This document shows, in pieces, positions 13,741-24,744 of a DNA stretch of 64,000 bases. The stretch comes from Urechis unicinctus (taxonomy: Eukaryota; Annelida; Polychaeta; Xenopneusta; Urechidae), in the NCBI GenBank assembly GCA_034190875.2, contig CM067356.1, positions 31,994,285 through 32,058,284 on the forward strand, in the 5' to 3' direction. Positions within the stretch are counted from its first letter, which is position 1, and each line of letters begins with the position of its first letter. Both the position numbers and the translations under genes were made by a program. The notes beneath the pieces were generated by a model, which was not told the DNA's origin, made no database searches, and worked only from the letters and a program-made list of their open reading frames with translations.

Positions 13741-14119
13741 CTATGCCTATATGATACTGAATGCTACATCAACAATCAGAACTTGTAACAGCCTCGCCCA
13801 TAATATGGGATCACACAATCTCATTTGCGCTGCTGTCAATGTTCCTAATCACCCATCCATTATATCATTTCAACAAAATGTCAACAGGACATTTCACTAA
13901 AGATTATAAAATGCTTTGACATGACATTTGCTAATTCAGATGATTTACATAGAAGGCCAATGATATAATATTGATCCATTATTTAAAACTCGATCAAGGT
14001 CAATCTTACTTGCCATTATTCATCCTTGATAGCTATATTTAGCTCTACCACTACGATGATATACAATTCTGTCATTACGTCCAGAAACACAAGCCGATCC
14101 CAGTGAGCAGAGCACGTAT

Positions 14120-14690
14120 TATCCGTCTGTTTCAGCTTCAGTTACAGCACAGCCAGCATCGCATGTCTATTTCAGCTTCAGTTGAAGCACAGCCAGCATC
14201 GCATGTCTATTTCAGCTTCAGTTGAAGCACAGCCAGCATCGCATGTCTATTTAAGCTTCAGTTGAAGCACAGCCAGTATCGCATGTCTATTTCAGCTTCA
14301 GTTAAAGCACAGCCAGCATCGCATGTCTATTTAAGCTTCAGTTGAAGCACAGCCAGCATCGCATGTCTATTTCAGCTTCAGTTGAAGCACAGCCAGCATC
14401 GCATGTCTATTTCAGCTTCAGTTAAAGCACATCCAGCATCGCATGTCTATTTCAGCTTCAGTTAAAGCACAGCCAGCATCGCATGTCTATTTCAGCTTCA
14501 GTTAAAGCACAGCCAGCATCGCATGTCTATTTCAGCTTCAGTTAAAGCACAGCCAGCATCGCATGTCTATTTCAGCTTCAGTTAAAGCACAGCCAGTATC
14601 ATCCGTCTGTTTTAGCTTCAGTTAAAACATAGTCAGCATCGCCCGACTATTTAAGCTTCAGTTACAAGCACAGCCATTTACGCCAAACTA
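14120..14690. repeat. 40-bp minisatellite, about 13 copies
   Basis: The unit begins GCATGTCTATTTCAGCTTCA, followed by GTTGAAGCACAGCCAGCATC. Most copies differ by one or two bases, and the right end decays. No open frame is maintained, since 40 is not a multiple of 3. Confidence 0.95.
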
Positions 14691-15224
14691 TTCAGCTTCA
14701 ATATCGGCTTCAGGGAAACCGCACGCAGCATCACCATCTATTCCAACTCAAGTTAAAACACTATCATTGTCACCCATTTCAAGATAAGCACAACTGCGCG
14801 GCCGCTTAACCCGTCATTTTCAGTGCCCCAGTTCACTTGATGTTCTATAGCGCATGTAGTTAAGTCCACAGGCAATCCGTCTGCTCTGTTGTTATCTCTT
14901 TGTCTATTATCATGTATTATTCAACCAAGCCATAATTCTATGTTCACAAAGTACTTTTGAATGTGGGATGGATCCACATAGTGTGCCCGAGGAACCAGAC
15001 CTCTTTCAACGCATCAGCTCCTTCTAAATTCTATTGCAAACATGAGACAATTGTGGTGTGATTACATGATATACAACAAACACAAGTGAAATGGCAACCG
15101 TTTTAAGCTGAGCAACCGGGGCGCATGTTATGCAACCTGTACATTACCATATATGACAACCAGATGAGCGCAGATGAGTTTGTGGGTGTGGCCACTACAG
15201 TGAACCGATGATCACGCGTCACGT

Positions 15225-15690
15225 TATATGTGATGCTTGGAGGGATCAGGTAAACAAAGGGTCATCCGTGTGATGCTTTGAGGGATCAGGTTAACATTGG
15301 GTCCTCCATCTGATGCGTGGAGGGATCAAGTTAACATTGGGTCCTCCATGTGATGCATGGAGGGATCAAGTTAACATTGGGTCCTCCATGTGATGCATGG
15401 AGGGATCAAGTTAACATTGGGTCCTCCATGTGAAGCGTGGAGGGATCAAGTTAACATTGGGTCCTCCATGTGATGTATGGAGGGATCAAGTTAACATTGG
15501 ATCCTCCATGTGAAGCGTGGAGGGATCAAGTTAACATTGGGTACTCCATGTGATGCTTTGAGGGATCAGGTTAACATTGGATCCTCCATCTGATGCGTGG
15601 AGTGATCAAGTTAACAATGGGTCCTCCATGTGATGCGTGGTGGGATCAAGTTAACATTTTATCCTCGATGAGATGCGTTGGGTCTTCCGT
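15225..15690. repeat. 40-bp minisatellite, about 11 copies
   Basis: The unit is AGGGATCAAGTTAACATTGG plus GTCCTCCATGTGATGCATGG. It is unrelated in sequence to the 40-bp array at 14120 but has the same period. Every intact unit carries a GTTAAC. Confidence 0.95.
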
Positions 15691-15749
15691 GGGATGTGTG
15701 TTAACGGGATTATGTTGGATACGTACATTAGATGATAGACGGTAATTTA

Positions 15750-16080
15750 GGTTGGAGAAGTTCATTCGGTAGGAGAAGTGAATTTGGTGCAACTGGTAAG
15801 AGTGAATTTAGAGGCAAATGTGAATTGATGCATTAATTGATTTTTTTTATTAGAGAAGTCCACTTCGTAGGAGACGGGAATTTGATGGGAGAATCGTATT
15901 TGTTTGGAGAGGTGCATTTGTGGGAGTGGGTGTAATACGGAGGAGAAGTGCATTTGATGGGAGATGTATTAGATGTGGAAAGAATATTTTAGGTAGAATC
16001 ACATAAGAAGTGACATATGTGTGAGAATGTTTCTTAGATGGGAGATGTCCACTTGGAAGCAAATGAGTAATTTGTGGAAC
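15750..16080. repeat. Degenerate ~20-bp repeat (GGAGAAGTGCATTTGATG)
   Basis: Loosely repeated GGAGAAGTG-x-ATTTG motifs, the same family as 12420-12640. The copies are too diverged to count exactly. Confidence 0.6.
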
Positions 16081-16739
16081 ATGACCACATGGCTAATTAA
16101 ATAAAGCAGACCTCACATAGCTTATTCATTGACCTGCTTCCCGCTGCGATGGGTACTGTAGTGCGCCGCTAGAGCTGCCTGAATATTCTCCTGGTTGCAC
16201 TGATGCAATCCTCACAGCAATTGGTAACATCCTCTTAGTATTAATCTTATTCAAAGCATTTGGTTTGCCATTAAAACACGGTCAATAAAATATGGAATTG
16301 GACGAGTCCGGCTGTCAAACGATATTCATGTAGCGACAAATAAGTAGCCGGAAGTGACTTGACTCTTTCCTACATCACATTTCATACATATATATCAGAT
16401 CACTGCGTCGACGAAGAAGATGTGCTAATGTATGCAGGAATGAAGTCAAATCATTTCCTTTCATTCCGAGTCCATGAATGTTCTAATAAGAAGCTCAGTG
16501 ATGAAAGCATTTTGTATGACGAAGCATGTGAGGAAATGGTACTGCGCACAGTTGACTTTTAAAGGGTAAGGTTAGTATAGTCTTTAACGGCACACAATCA
16601 CTAGTGTAGTATATGGTCCCGTCAAAAGTAGTGCAAAAATGAAGAGATAAGATTGACCTGAATGGGCAGTCGCCTTCTCGGTTAAATTTAAAAAGAGGGA
16701 ATTCTATGTAGATGAAAATGAACAAGAAGTTGGAAAATC

Positions 16740-16862
16740 CACCGGCACGAGTCGCAACTCACGGCAAACAGGTCGCCCCCTGTTAGTCGCCTTTAACGAC
16801 AGGCAGTAGGATCCGGTGGGCCCGTTCTCCTCGGGACCCACATGGGGGGCGGGACGCTGGGA
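16740..16862. repeat. Possible SINE-type core (GTCGCCTTTAACGACAGGCAG)
   Basis: The block from AACAGGTCGCCCCCTGTTAG through GTCGCCTTTAACGACAGGCA to GGGACCCACATGGGG is GC-rich, partly self-complementary, and recalls a conserved central block found in many invertebrate SINEs (Meta-type, from memory, not searched). No pol III A/B boxes or target duplications were identified. Confidence 0.35.
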
Positions 16863-17063
16863 GGATACTTCGCAGCTCAGCAGCAGCAGCTACAAATTTT
16901 CCTTTAGCATACCGCACGCCGCCGTACTTAAACGCAACAATTTAACAGCTGATACATTATCTGTGACTGCAGTCACTAACGCTTTGTTCGACGATAAGGG
17001 AGTCACAGTGTGCTGCGTGCCCAGCTATACACTTCACTGACTCTGGCGGCCAGAGTGAGAATC

Positions 17064-17227
17064 ATGGAACTGGATGGCTTAGCTAACGACAAGCCGCGGC
17101 GAGACATACGTAGGAAGCCGTCCGTGAAGCGGTCAGGCTGGGCTCACGTGGCCTACCAGTACTGTCAGAACACGACCATCCACGGACTACGTCAGCTGAC
17201 GGAGAGGCAGCCCTTCCTCGTCCGCAG
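17064..17227 (+). CDS. DEG/ENaC channel first exon (upstream copy)
   Basis: From an ATG at 17064 the frame encodes 54 full codons (55 residues once the split Arg codon is completed): a basic N-terminus (DKPRRDIRRKPSVKR), then WAHVAYQYCQNTTIHGLRQL and RQPFLVRR. It ends at a canonical CCGCAG/GTGAGC donor. This is the cytoplasmic N-terminus of the DEG/ENaC family. The T-x-H-G (His 40-Gly 41) is the gating motif, and the terminal F-x-V-R-R is where the chain enters TM1. It ends in phase 2, exactly as 38339-38514 does, and so could splice to the exon at 47098. It may be an alternative first exon 30 kb upstream of the channel body, or the stranded first exon of a paralogue that lost its body. An in-frame ATG at 17010 is also possible. 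Confidence 0.8.
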
Positions 17228-18775
17228 GTGAGCCATGAGCTTGTTTGTTTATGCGTCCATGTGTACGAGATGAGCAGCTGATTCTATAGGCTCCCATCTC
17301 GCTACTGTTGTCCGTAATTGGCCGTCTATTCCCCTATTTCCAGGGATGATTTTGATAACCAAACCAAATTTAAATGATACCTCTGGAATGTGGGTGTTTT
17401 TGTGAGTGTTTAAGAACCAAACGGGCATGGTGTTATTTTTTTTTACGGAGTATGCCGCAGGGAATTAATTCTATGTGAGAAGACGATGTTGGTGTACGTA
17501 ACAATGTGATTGACCTCAGTCACAGCACCGACCAGTACTTCCAGTAACTTGGCTCACTACAAGCGGACGCCCATGTAGAACCAATCCCTTGTCATTACGA
17601 GCCGTTTTCACTCGTAATTGCCCGTATGATATCGTATTATATAAACTTGTTCTACCACAAAAGGACGCGACCTTAATCGCTTGAGTATAGAGATGTGAAG
17701 CAATGCGCTCGTGGAGGTAGTGGATCACTAAGGCTGGTCGGGGGTCTGGTTGGCGTGCTGTCACGGGGGATACAGCGATCGAGTCATGGGGTCGGGTCGG
17801 ACACACTCAAACCGTAATTGGCTGAAATTGCTCCGGTTCGTCTCGGCAGTCATACCATCAGAAATTCTGCTGGTACTGAAATAGGCGGTAGCTAAACCAA
17901 TGACGGGCGCTCTGCGGATTCAGCGGGGATTTTTTTCTCCTGATAATGGCAGAGAGCGGTGTCAGGATAAAACATCGCGCCACTTGTATCTTAAGAGAGA
18001 TGGGACTTGTTTCTTTAGCGATCTACGGCAAGCATAAAAAACGAGGCGGTTTTTTTTTTTTGGGGGGGGGGTGTGAGGTAGGGATAGGGCGCTTTTGGTA
18101 TGGTGCTTAGGTTCTTATAAAACAAACACTGCTCATGATGTAGATCTCCAACCAATGCAGAACGAGCGCCTGTATTATCGTGGTTTGGTTTCCATTATGC
18201 TATATACATATCCCGATTTGGGTTCCATTACGCGGCATACATATCAAGGTATGGGTTATTTGTCACGGCCTGTATATCAATGTTTAAGTTGCATTACGCG
18301 GAAAACATGTCAAGGTTTGCGTTTTACAAATATTTACAGAGTCACCCAAGACCATCACGTGATTCGTGATCAGGGCATGGGGAACGTTTGGTCCAGGGGC
18401 CCTCTGTTTAGGCGGTTACGAGCGCTGAGTAGGAGAATTAAACATAACACGTATCAGTACTTAAAACATTTCAGGTCGACATTAAATAACACACCGAGCT
18501 GCTTCTTGGTACAGTTTATTGTTCTAGCGTTGACTATTGTGAATGTTTAGCAGTTTCACGGAATTTCTATACCAAGCAAGTCATTTTTCCTTAGTTCCAG
18601 CCTTACCCCTGGTCAGACAGGTGTACATATGTCCTCGGTGTCCTAAGTTCCCTGACGATAAAGCTTAATTAAAACCCAAATCATCTCTTTTATTATCTAA
18701 TCTGTCGAATATGATGAATATCTTTATAAGATCGGCGCGAAGACGCCTTGTTTTGGTAGATGCCCGGTAGATGTC
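17228..18775. other. No supported gene; weak ~50-bp repeat
   Basis: At 18170-18330 a degenerate repeat is seen (GGTTCCATTACGCGGCATAC and variants), inside an open frame spanning 18095-18550. The frame is explained by the repeat and has no family features. Short T and G homopolymers lie at 18051-18072. Confidence 0.45.
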
Positions 18776-19002
18776 AACAGGTCGCAATAAAAAATGTATG
18801 TGTCACAATGAACGAGCGAAAGCTTTATTGTGGTACATTAGACACGCCGGTGATTACTATGCGGACTTAATCTGTAGTGAGTAAGCCCGCTATTACGATT
18901 GCATGTTGCACCACGCGGTCTGTATTTATCAGCTGAACATGCCCTAATTCAGCAGACGCGCCAGCTGCATTCAGCAGAATAGACCATAGTTCGAAGCACG
19001 CA
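18776..19002. repeat. 227-bp local direct repeat, copy 1
   Basis: It begins AACAGGTCGCAATAAAAAAT and ends GAAGCACGCA. It is nearly identical to 19115-19341, with an offset of 339 bp. Confidence 0.95.
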
Positions 19003-19114
19003 ACACATATGACCTATGTTCGTTCGTTAACACAGATACTGTCGTTTAAAGTTGTTCGCCAGTGCACCCGTTCCATCACAGACAAACTTTAAAAAGTCCT
19101 AAGTTTAGTTTCAA

Positions 19115-19341
19115 AACAGGTCGCAATAAAAAATGTATGTGTCACAATGAACGAGCGAAAGCTTTATTGTGGTACATTAGACATGCCGGTGATTACTATG
19201 CGGACTTAATCTGTAGTGAGTAAGCCCGCTATTACGATTGCATGTTGCACCACGTGGTCTGTATTTATCAGCTGAACATGCCCTAATTCAGCAGACGCGC
19301 CAGCTGCATTCAGCAGAATAGACCATAGTTCGAAGCACGCA
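19115..19341. repeat. 227-bp local direct repeat, copy 2
   Basis: Copy of 18776-19002 with only a few substitutions (for example CACGCCGG to CATGCCGG). The pair lies about 350 bp left of the mini-Polinton. Confidence 0.95.
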
Positions 19342-19693
19342 TTTACTAACAACAGGGTCAAACAAAGCATCATTCTACCTAACTCCTGTCTCATTAGCGC
19401 AGGCGGGTCGGATTGTTGATGCAAGCAAGCTGGTACCCTCACTGGGGCGGGGGAGGGAGTACCCTTACTGCGAGTTCGCGCTGCACTTGCAGCCGTAAAT
19501 CTGAGATACCATGCTGCTCTGAGCCTCCAAGAGGATGCTTGTATGTATGGTGCATAGTTTGGAAGACATCTTACAGCTGCTGTATGATATGTTGTTCCTT
19601 GGTCTCGTATGACGGTACTCAGACCAAATACGATGTCGTCAACCGTTGACGGTTATCAAGCCAATTTTGTTATTGTCCGATGTTATCACTCAA

Positions 19694-19887
19694 AGTAGTA
19701 TAGGGAGTAGCGGTTCTGGCACACCAGTCTCATATGATTATGACACACCTATCTCATATGGTGCAACCCAGAAAACACACACACACACAGGCTGACTCAC
19801 ATGTGCGAGCGGTATTGGCACACCAGTCTCATATGATTATGACACACCTATCTCATATGGTGCAACCCAGAAAACATGCATATACAG
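19694..19887 (+). repeat. Left terminal inverted repeat
   Basis: The repeat contains an internal direct duplication of a segment beginning CACACCAGTCTCATATG, separated by a (CA)n run and GGCTGACTCACATGTGCGAG. The polymerase reading frame appears to begin at the ATG at 19876, inside the TIR. Confidence 0.92.
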
Positions 19888-22615
19888 GCGGTCACAACTC
19901 TGTGGATTGATATTGCCAACTACCAGCCATTGAAAGGTGGCTCCTACCTGAAACTGCCGAGAAAGCTGGCGGTAAAGAAGGCAATTAGAAACGTAAAAAA
20001 CACAAACGACCCACACTGCGTTCTATATTCCATTGAAGCGGCTCTGCACCCGGTTGCCAAGAACCCGCAGCGACCATCGAAATATAACATTAAGCCGCTC
20101 TTAAGACTCTTAGAAGGAAAAGGCGTGGACTATCCAACACCTATCTCGCAGATTGAGAAGATAGAAAAACATGCTAAAGTAGGCGGCTTGAATGTCTTTG
20201 GCTGTGATGGAAAGGCCACCATCGTTCACCGTATCAGCAGACAGCCTGGTCCATGTATAAACCTCATGCTGATTGAGGAGGAGGGTAGGTTTCATTACAC
20301 GCAGATCGAAGACCTGAACCGCCTGCTGTATGACCAGAGTAAGTACGAGCACCGCAAGTTCTTCTGAGAGCGATGCTTGCATGGATACACCACTGAGAAA
20401 CTGCTCCTGGCGCACAAACATGAGTGCATGGGTATCGGGCAGACTGCTGTGCGAGTTGACATGCCTGAGGAAGGGAAGAACATATTATCCTTCCAGAACT
20501 GGCAGAAACAGCTTGCTGCCCCCTATCTTATCTATGCCGACTTTGAGGCGCTCACAGTGAAGCTTCCGGGACCTGCGCCTAATCCTGGTAAGAGCAACAC
20601 GCAGAGAACACAGGAGCATGAGCCATGTGGTTACGGCTATGTGGTTGTCCGATGTGATGGGCAGACAGAACCCCCTGTGGTTTATAGAGGAAGCGATGTT
20701 GTGGAGAAGTTCTTACAGGCTCTGCAGCAGGAGGAGCAAAAGATCAAAGCAGTTCTGTCCAAGCCTGTCCCTATGCGGATGACTCGGGAGGATAGAAGGG
20801 CACATAAGGCTGCAACTCACTGTCATGTGTGCAAGAAAAAACTGGGCTGTGACTCTGTTCGCGATCACTGCCATATAACAGGCTTGTACAGAGGGCCAGC
20901 CCATAACGTGTGTAACCTGAAACTTCGGCTGAGTCCCAAGACAACACCCATCCCTGTGGTGTTCCATAACATGCGGGACTCCCATCTCTTGATGCAGGGT
21001 ATAAGCAAAGTGGAGGGCAATATCAACTGCATCCCAAATAACATGGAGAAGTATATCTCCCTGTCGGTCGGACAGTTGCGCTTCATTGACAGTGCACAGT
21101 TCCTCCTGGCCTCGCTCGACAAGCTTGTGTCTGCTAACAACCCAGATGCCTTTGCTGTGACGGAGGAATACGAGCCAGACCAGATGAAGCGGCGCTTGCT
21201 GCTGCGTAAGGGAGTGTATCCCTATGAGTTCATGGATGGCTAGGATAAGTTTGATGCTCCACTGCCGCCGATCCATGATTTCTACAGCAAGCTCTCTGAA
21301 CAGGGTATATCTGCTGCAGACTATGAACAAGCCAGCGAGCTATATCCAGTACCTCGATGCCAACAACCTGTATGGGTGGGCGATGAGCCAAGCCCTACCT
21401 ACTTCGGGTATTGAGTGGGTGGAACGGCCTGAGAACCTAGAGATCCAGGACCATCCCGATGATGCTGAAACGGGGTATATACTTGAGGTTGACTTGGAGT
21501 ATCCTGCTGCGCTTCATGACGAACACAACGATTACCCCCTAGCGCCGGAGCGGCTTCTTGTGCAAAATGAGTGGTTGTCAGACTACCAGAAAGATCTCCT
21601 AGGTGCATTGGGGAGCACCGGAAATGGAGTTGAAAAGCTGGTGCCCAACCTGTGGAACAAGGAGAAGTATGTGGTACACTACAGGAACGTCAGGCTATAT
21701 CTGTCTTTGGGGTTGAGACTCACCAAGATTCATCGTGTGCTTGTCTTTGATCAGAGTCCATGGATGGAGCCTTACATAAGGATGAATACAGATCTGCGCA
21801 AGGCCGCCAACAGCGACATTGAGAAGGATCTCTATAAACTTATGAATAACTCCGTCTTTGGTAAAACGATGGAGAATCTCCGGAGGCGAGTCGACGTTAA
21901 GATTGTGCGCTCATCGGAAAAAGAAAAAATACGTGGGCTTGTTGCCAGCCCAGCCTATGCTCGACAAAAAGTGTTTGACGATGATCTAGCTGCCCTGCAT
22001 ATGCACAAGACTCGCTTAGTGCTGAACCGACCGGTCTACATTGGCATGTGCATTCTGGACCTCTCCAAGCACTTGATGTATGACTTTTACTACAATACCA
22101 TGAAGGCTAGATATGACAGTAATATTAACCTGCTTTACACAGACACAGACTCGCTGCTGCTTGAGATCCGTACCACTGACGTCTATGCTGATATGAGGGA
22201 GGATGGATCTCTCTTTGACACTTGTAACTTTGACCCTTCTCATGCCCTACACAGTGACAAAAACAAAAAGGTTCTGGGTAAGATGAAGGATGAGTGCGCT
22301 GGCGTGCCCATCAAGGAGTACGTTGGTTTGCGCCCTAAGATGTACTCTTTCCTGATGTCTGATGAGGGCGAGATAAAAAGAGCTAAGGGTGTGAAGAAGG
22401 TGGTGGTGAAGAAGCATCTACGACACGCTCAGTACGTGGAGTCACTGTTCGACCAGAAGCAGTTTCGCCACGGAATGAACATGCTCAGGAGTGACTGCCA
22501 TAAAATATATGGGCTCCACGTTAACAAGGTGTCTCTCTCCCCCTTTGACTCAAAGCGGTGGATAGCTCCAGGTGGTGTAGACACTCTGGCCTATGGGCAC
22601 GAGTCGATATGTTGA
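19876..22615 (+). pseudogene. Protein-primed family B DNA polymerase (Polinton type), broken
   Basis: Recognisable parts, in order: an N-terminal region (YLKLPRKLAVKKAIRNVKN); a Cys/His segment; the exonuclease block LIYADFEALTVK; a zinc/endonuclease VII-like insert CHVCKKKLGCDSVRDHCHIT; the polymerase Y-x-D-A-N-N-LYGWAMS region near 21350; MNNSVFGKTMENLRRR; the catalytic DTDS in LLYTDTDSLLLEI (about 22135); and a complete C-terminus. Three lesions are visible. An in-frame TGA at 20365-20367 sits where a zinc-ligand Cys would be expected, and a TAG at 21241-21243 sits where a Trp is likely. Near 21330 the frame changes together with an internal gap in the expected exonuclease-to-palm linker. 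The catalytic motifs survive, but no continuous protein can be made. The family call is secure; decay is seen directly. Confidence 0.9.
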
Positions 22616-22638
22616 ACATATGAGGGCTGAGGTATAGA

Positions 22639-22911
22639 ATGAGCACCGATGAACATATTGGGGTGGCCGAGCTGCAAGCAGATGTGGAACATATATGGGA
22701 GGAGAAGGTGGACCTTGAGAATGATGTGAGGGATTTGGAATCAAAGTATGAGGACCTTTTGGAGCGCGTGAGTAGCTTAGAAGAGCTTATTCCTCAGGGT
22801 CCTGGTGTAGAGGAGAAGGTGAGGGAATTGGAATCGAAGTATGAGGACCTTTTGGAGCGCGTGAGTCGTTTAGAAGAGCTTATTCCTCAGAGTCCTGTTG
22901 TAGATGGTTGA
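22639..22911 (+). CDS. Small coiled-coil protein inside mini-Polinton
   Basis: This is an intact 90-codon frame starting MSTDEHIGVAELQADVEHIW. It is strongly acidic and heptad-like. It contains an internal duplication: LESKYEDLLERVSSLEELIP is followed about 33 residues later by a near-identical copy with SRLEELIP. It starts 24 bp after the polymerase stop. No family is recognised. It could be a remnant of a longer fibre or structural protein of the parent element, or an unrelated short gene. That it is open while the polymerase is broken may be chance at this length. Confidence 0.5.
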   Translation: MSTDEHIGVAELQADVEHIWEEKVDLENDVRDLESKYEDLLERVSSLEELIPQGPGVEEKVRELESKYEDLLERVSRLEELIPQSPVVDG

Positions 22912-23017
22912 CATTGCTGTCGCCCTCTTTAGTGGGCCTATACCATAGGGGCTGGAAGGGCTGGGCTGATATGGTGGGGGGAAGGTGCGAGCGGTTCGCT
23001 GGCTCATGTGAGTCACC

Positions 23018-23211
23018 CTGTATATGCATGTTTTCTGGGTTGCACCATATGAGATAGGTGTGTCATAATCATATGAGACTGGTGTGCCAGTACCGCTCGC
23101 ACATGTGAGTCAGCCTGTGTGTGTGTGTGTTTTCTGGGTTGCACCATATGAGATAGGTGTGTCATAATCATATGAGACTGGTGTGCCAGAACCGCTACTC
23201 CCTATACTACT
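23018..23211 (-). repeat. Right terminal inverted repeat
   Basis: Reverse complement of 19694-19887 with one mismatch seen by eye. The internal duplication and the (GT)n run are both preserved. Confidence 0.92.
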
Positions 23212-23216
23212 CTCAA

Positions 23217-24320
23217 ACACCGCCCTTCTTTAGCTTCGGATGTCTTATAGTGTGCAAAACGCGTTGTTAGGTCTATTTTTCACGTCAGCAACGTTATGAA
23301 AAGAGATAAAGGTCAATAATGGTCTTAAAAACAGATCTGCATATTTGATTATTTGTTATTTAAGGCACCTACTAAATAATATGAGAGTCGTGTCCTTGTT
23401 TACTGCCATCCTGTGTTTAAAGACACATATATATTTATATTTGTACTGGGCATGAACAGCTTATGTAGTCACTCGGGGGTTTTTTTCTGTATAAAAAGAA
23501 CAGCTTTTGAATATTAATGAACCTTTCCATCTGACAGGAAAGACGATTAGATAAGAGTCAACCATTGAATTACGTCCTTATTTCCCTGATAACAGATGGA
23601 ACTTTTCATTGAATATTTGATTAACTGTTTTACACATGTTGATATTTCTATTTCTCTGTAATGTTCACGCCTTGTTCCTACTGGCTGCCATTGAGTTTGA
23701 CAGCAGTTATGTAATGATGGTGTATACTCATTTATAATGGTGACTTATGTTGACGTTTTTTGAAACATATGAGTAATGCGCTGTGTGTCGCTTTATCAGA
23801 AGCTACTTGCATAACGTCGTAAGTAGAGAAAGCACGCATTGTCAACATCAACACCGGGTTGCTCATGAGTGCATTCGGTGTACGTCTGTCTGACAACATC
23901 ATTTATCGATATATACCCTCGGTAACATATCAGAGAATGCCAGAGTTGATGAAGGTTCTTATGACAGCTGATGAAGCCATTAAATCATCGACGATCATAT
24001 CTCCGAATGATTTGGCGCCCAGTTGGCTTCATTGCTGTTTAATAAGTCATGAATTATGACCAGGAAAATCTGTAGCTCGTCAGCAGGTATTTTTTTATTT
24101 ATACCCAGGTGCAAATACAGCTGATTACTCGGCTAGACATCTGAGGGAGGAGGAAAATGGTTCCATGATGTAAGGCGCCTTTGTGTTATTAAGTTAATGG
24201 CAGCTGTGCAGTCTATCTCTGTTAGTTCAGGCGATCAGTTCTAGAGAAGGGCATATGATGTCAGGACTAGGATATAACCTTCAGTCACGTGCCTAAGCCA
24301 AAAAGGAGTGTAAGCCAGGC
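23217..24320. other. Intergenic, no gene seen
   Basis: AT-rich unique DNA. The longest open frame (23859-24059) has no recognisable features. Confidence 0.45.
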
Positions 24321-24321
24321 A

Positions 24322-24740
24322 GAATATGTTCCATCTGGAGTATGTTCCATCCTGAGTATGTTCAATCCGGAGCATGTTCCATCTGGAGTATGTTCCATCC
24401 AGAGTATGTTCCATCCGGAGTATGTTCCATACTGAGTATGTTCCATTCGGAGTATGTTCCATCCGGAGTATGTTCCATCCTGAGTATGTTCCATCCGGAG
24501 TATGTTCCATCCGGAGTATGTTCAATCCGGAGTATGTTCCATCTGGAGTATGTTCCATCCGGAGTATGTTCCATCTGGAGTATGTTCCATCCGGAGTATG
24601 TTCAATCCTGAGTATGTTCCATCCGGAATATGTTTAATCCTGAGTATGTTCTATCCGGAGTATGTTCTATCAGGACTATGTTCTACCAAGAGTTTATCCT
24701 ACCCAGAGTATGCAACATCCAAAGTATGCTCCATTCGAAG
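24322..24740. repeat. 16-bp minisatellite, about 26 copies
   Basis: The unit is GTATGTTCCATCCGGA with single-base variants, decaying to the right. Because 16 is not divisible by 3, all frames cycle through the same 16-residue pattern, and both strands appear open. These frames are not genes. Confidence 0.95.
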
Positions 24741-24744
24741 TATT

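Larger units (their letters stand above)
13848..16565. repeat. Diverged direct duplication, right copy
   Basis: This is the partner of 12157-12870. It is about 2 kb longer because two independent 40-bp minisatellites (14120-14690 and 15225-15690) lie between the matching blocks. Confidence 0.65.
19694..23211 (+). mobile_element. Mini-Polinton/Maverick element with 194-bp TIRs
   Basis: The element is 3518 bp. It starts AGTAGTATAGGGAGTAGCGG and ends with the exact reverse complement. It is flanked on both sides by CTCAA (19689-19693 and 23212-23216), a 5-bp target duplication. The two 194-bp inverted repeats differ at one base (GGTATTGG versus GGTACTGG). The AG terminus, long TIRs and protein-primed polymerase B gene indicate the Polinton/Maverick class. 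Classical members are 15-20 kb with 6-bp duplications and also carry integrase, ATPase, protease and capsid genes, none of which is present. This is therefore an internally deleted derivative, probably mobilised in trans. The near-identical TIRs point to recent insertion or recent conversion. Confidence 0.85.

Noticed and set aside
14120-14690. Possible CRISPR array (regular ~40-bp repeats)
   Set aside because: Repeats are contiguous with no unique spacers, and the DNA is eukaryotic.
18095-18550. 151-codon + strand frame
   Set aside because: Contains a degenerate ~50-bp repeat, no family match, no splice sites consistent with a gene.
20110-21330. Long - strand frames opposite the polymerase
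   Set aside because: Shadows of the + strand polymerase, whose catalytic and zinc motifs are clear.
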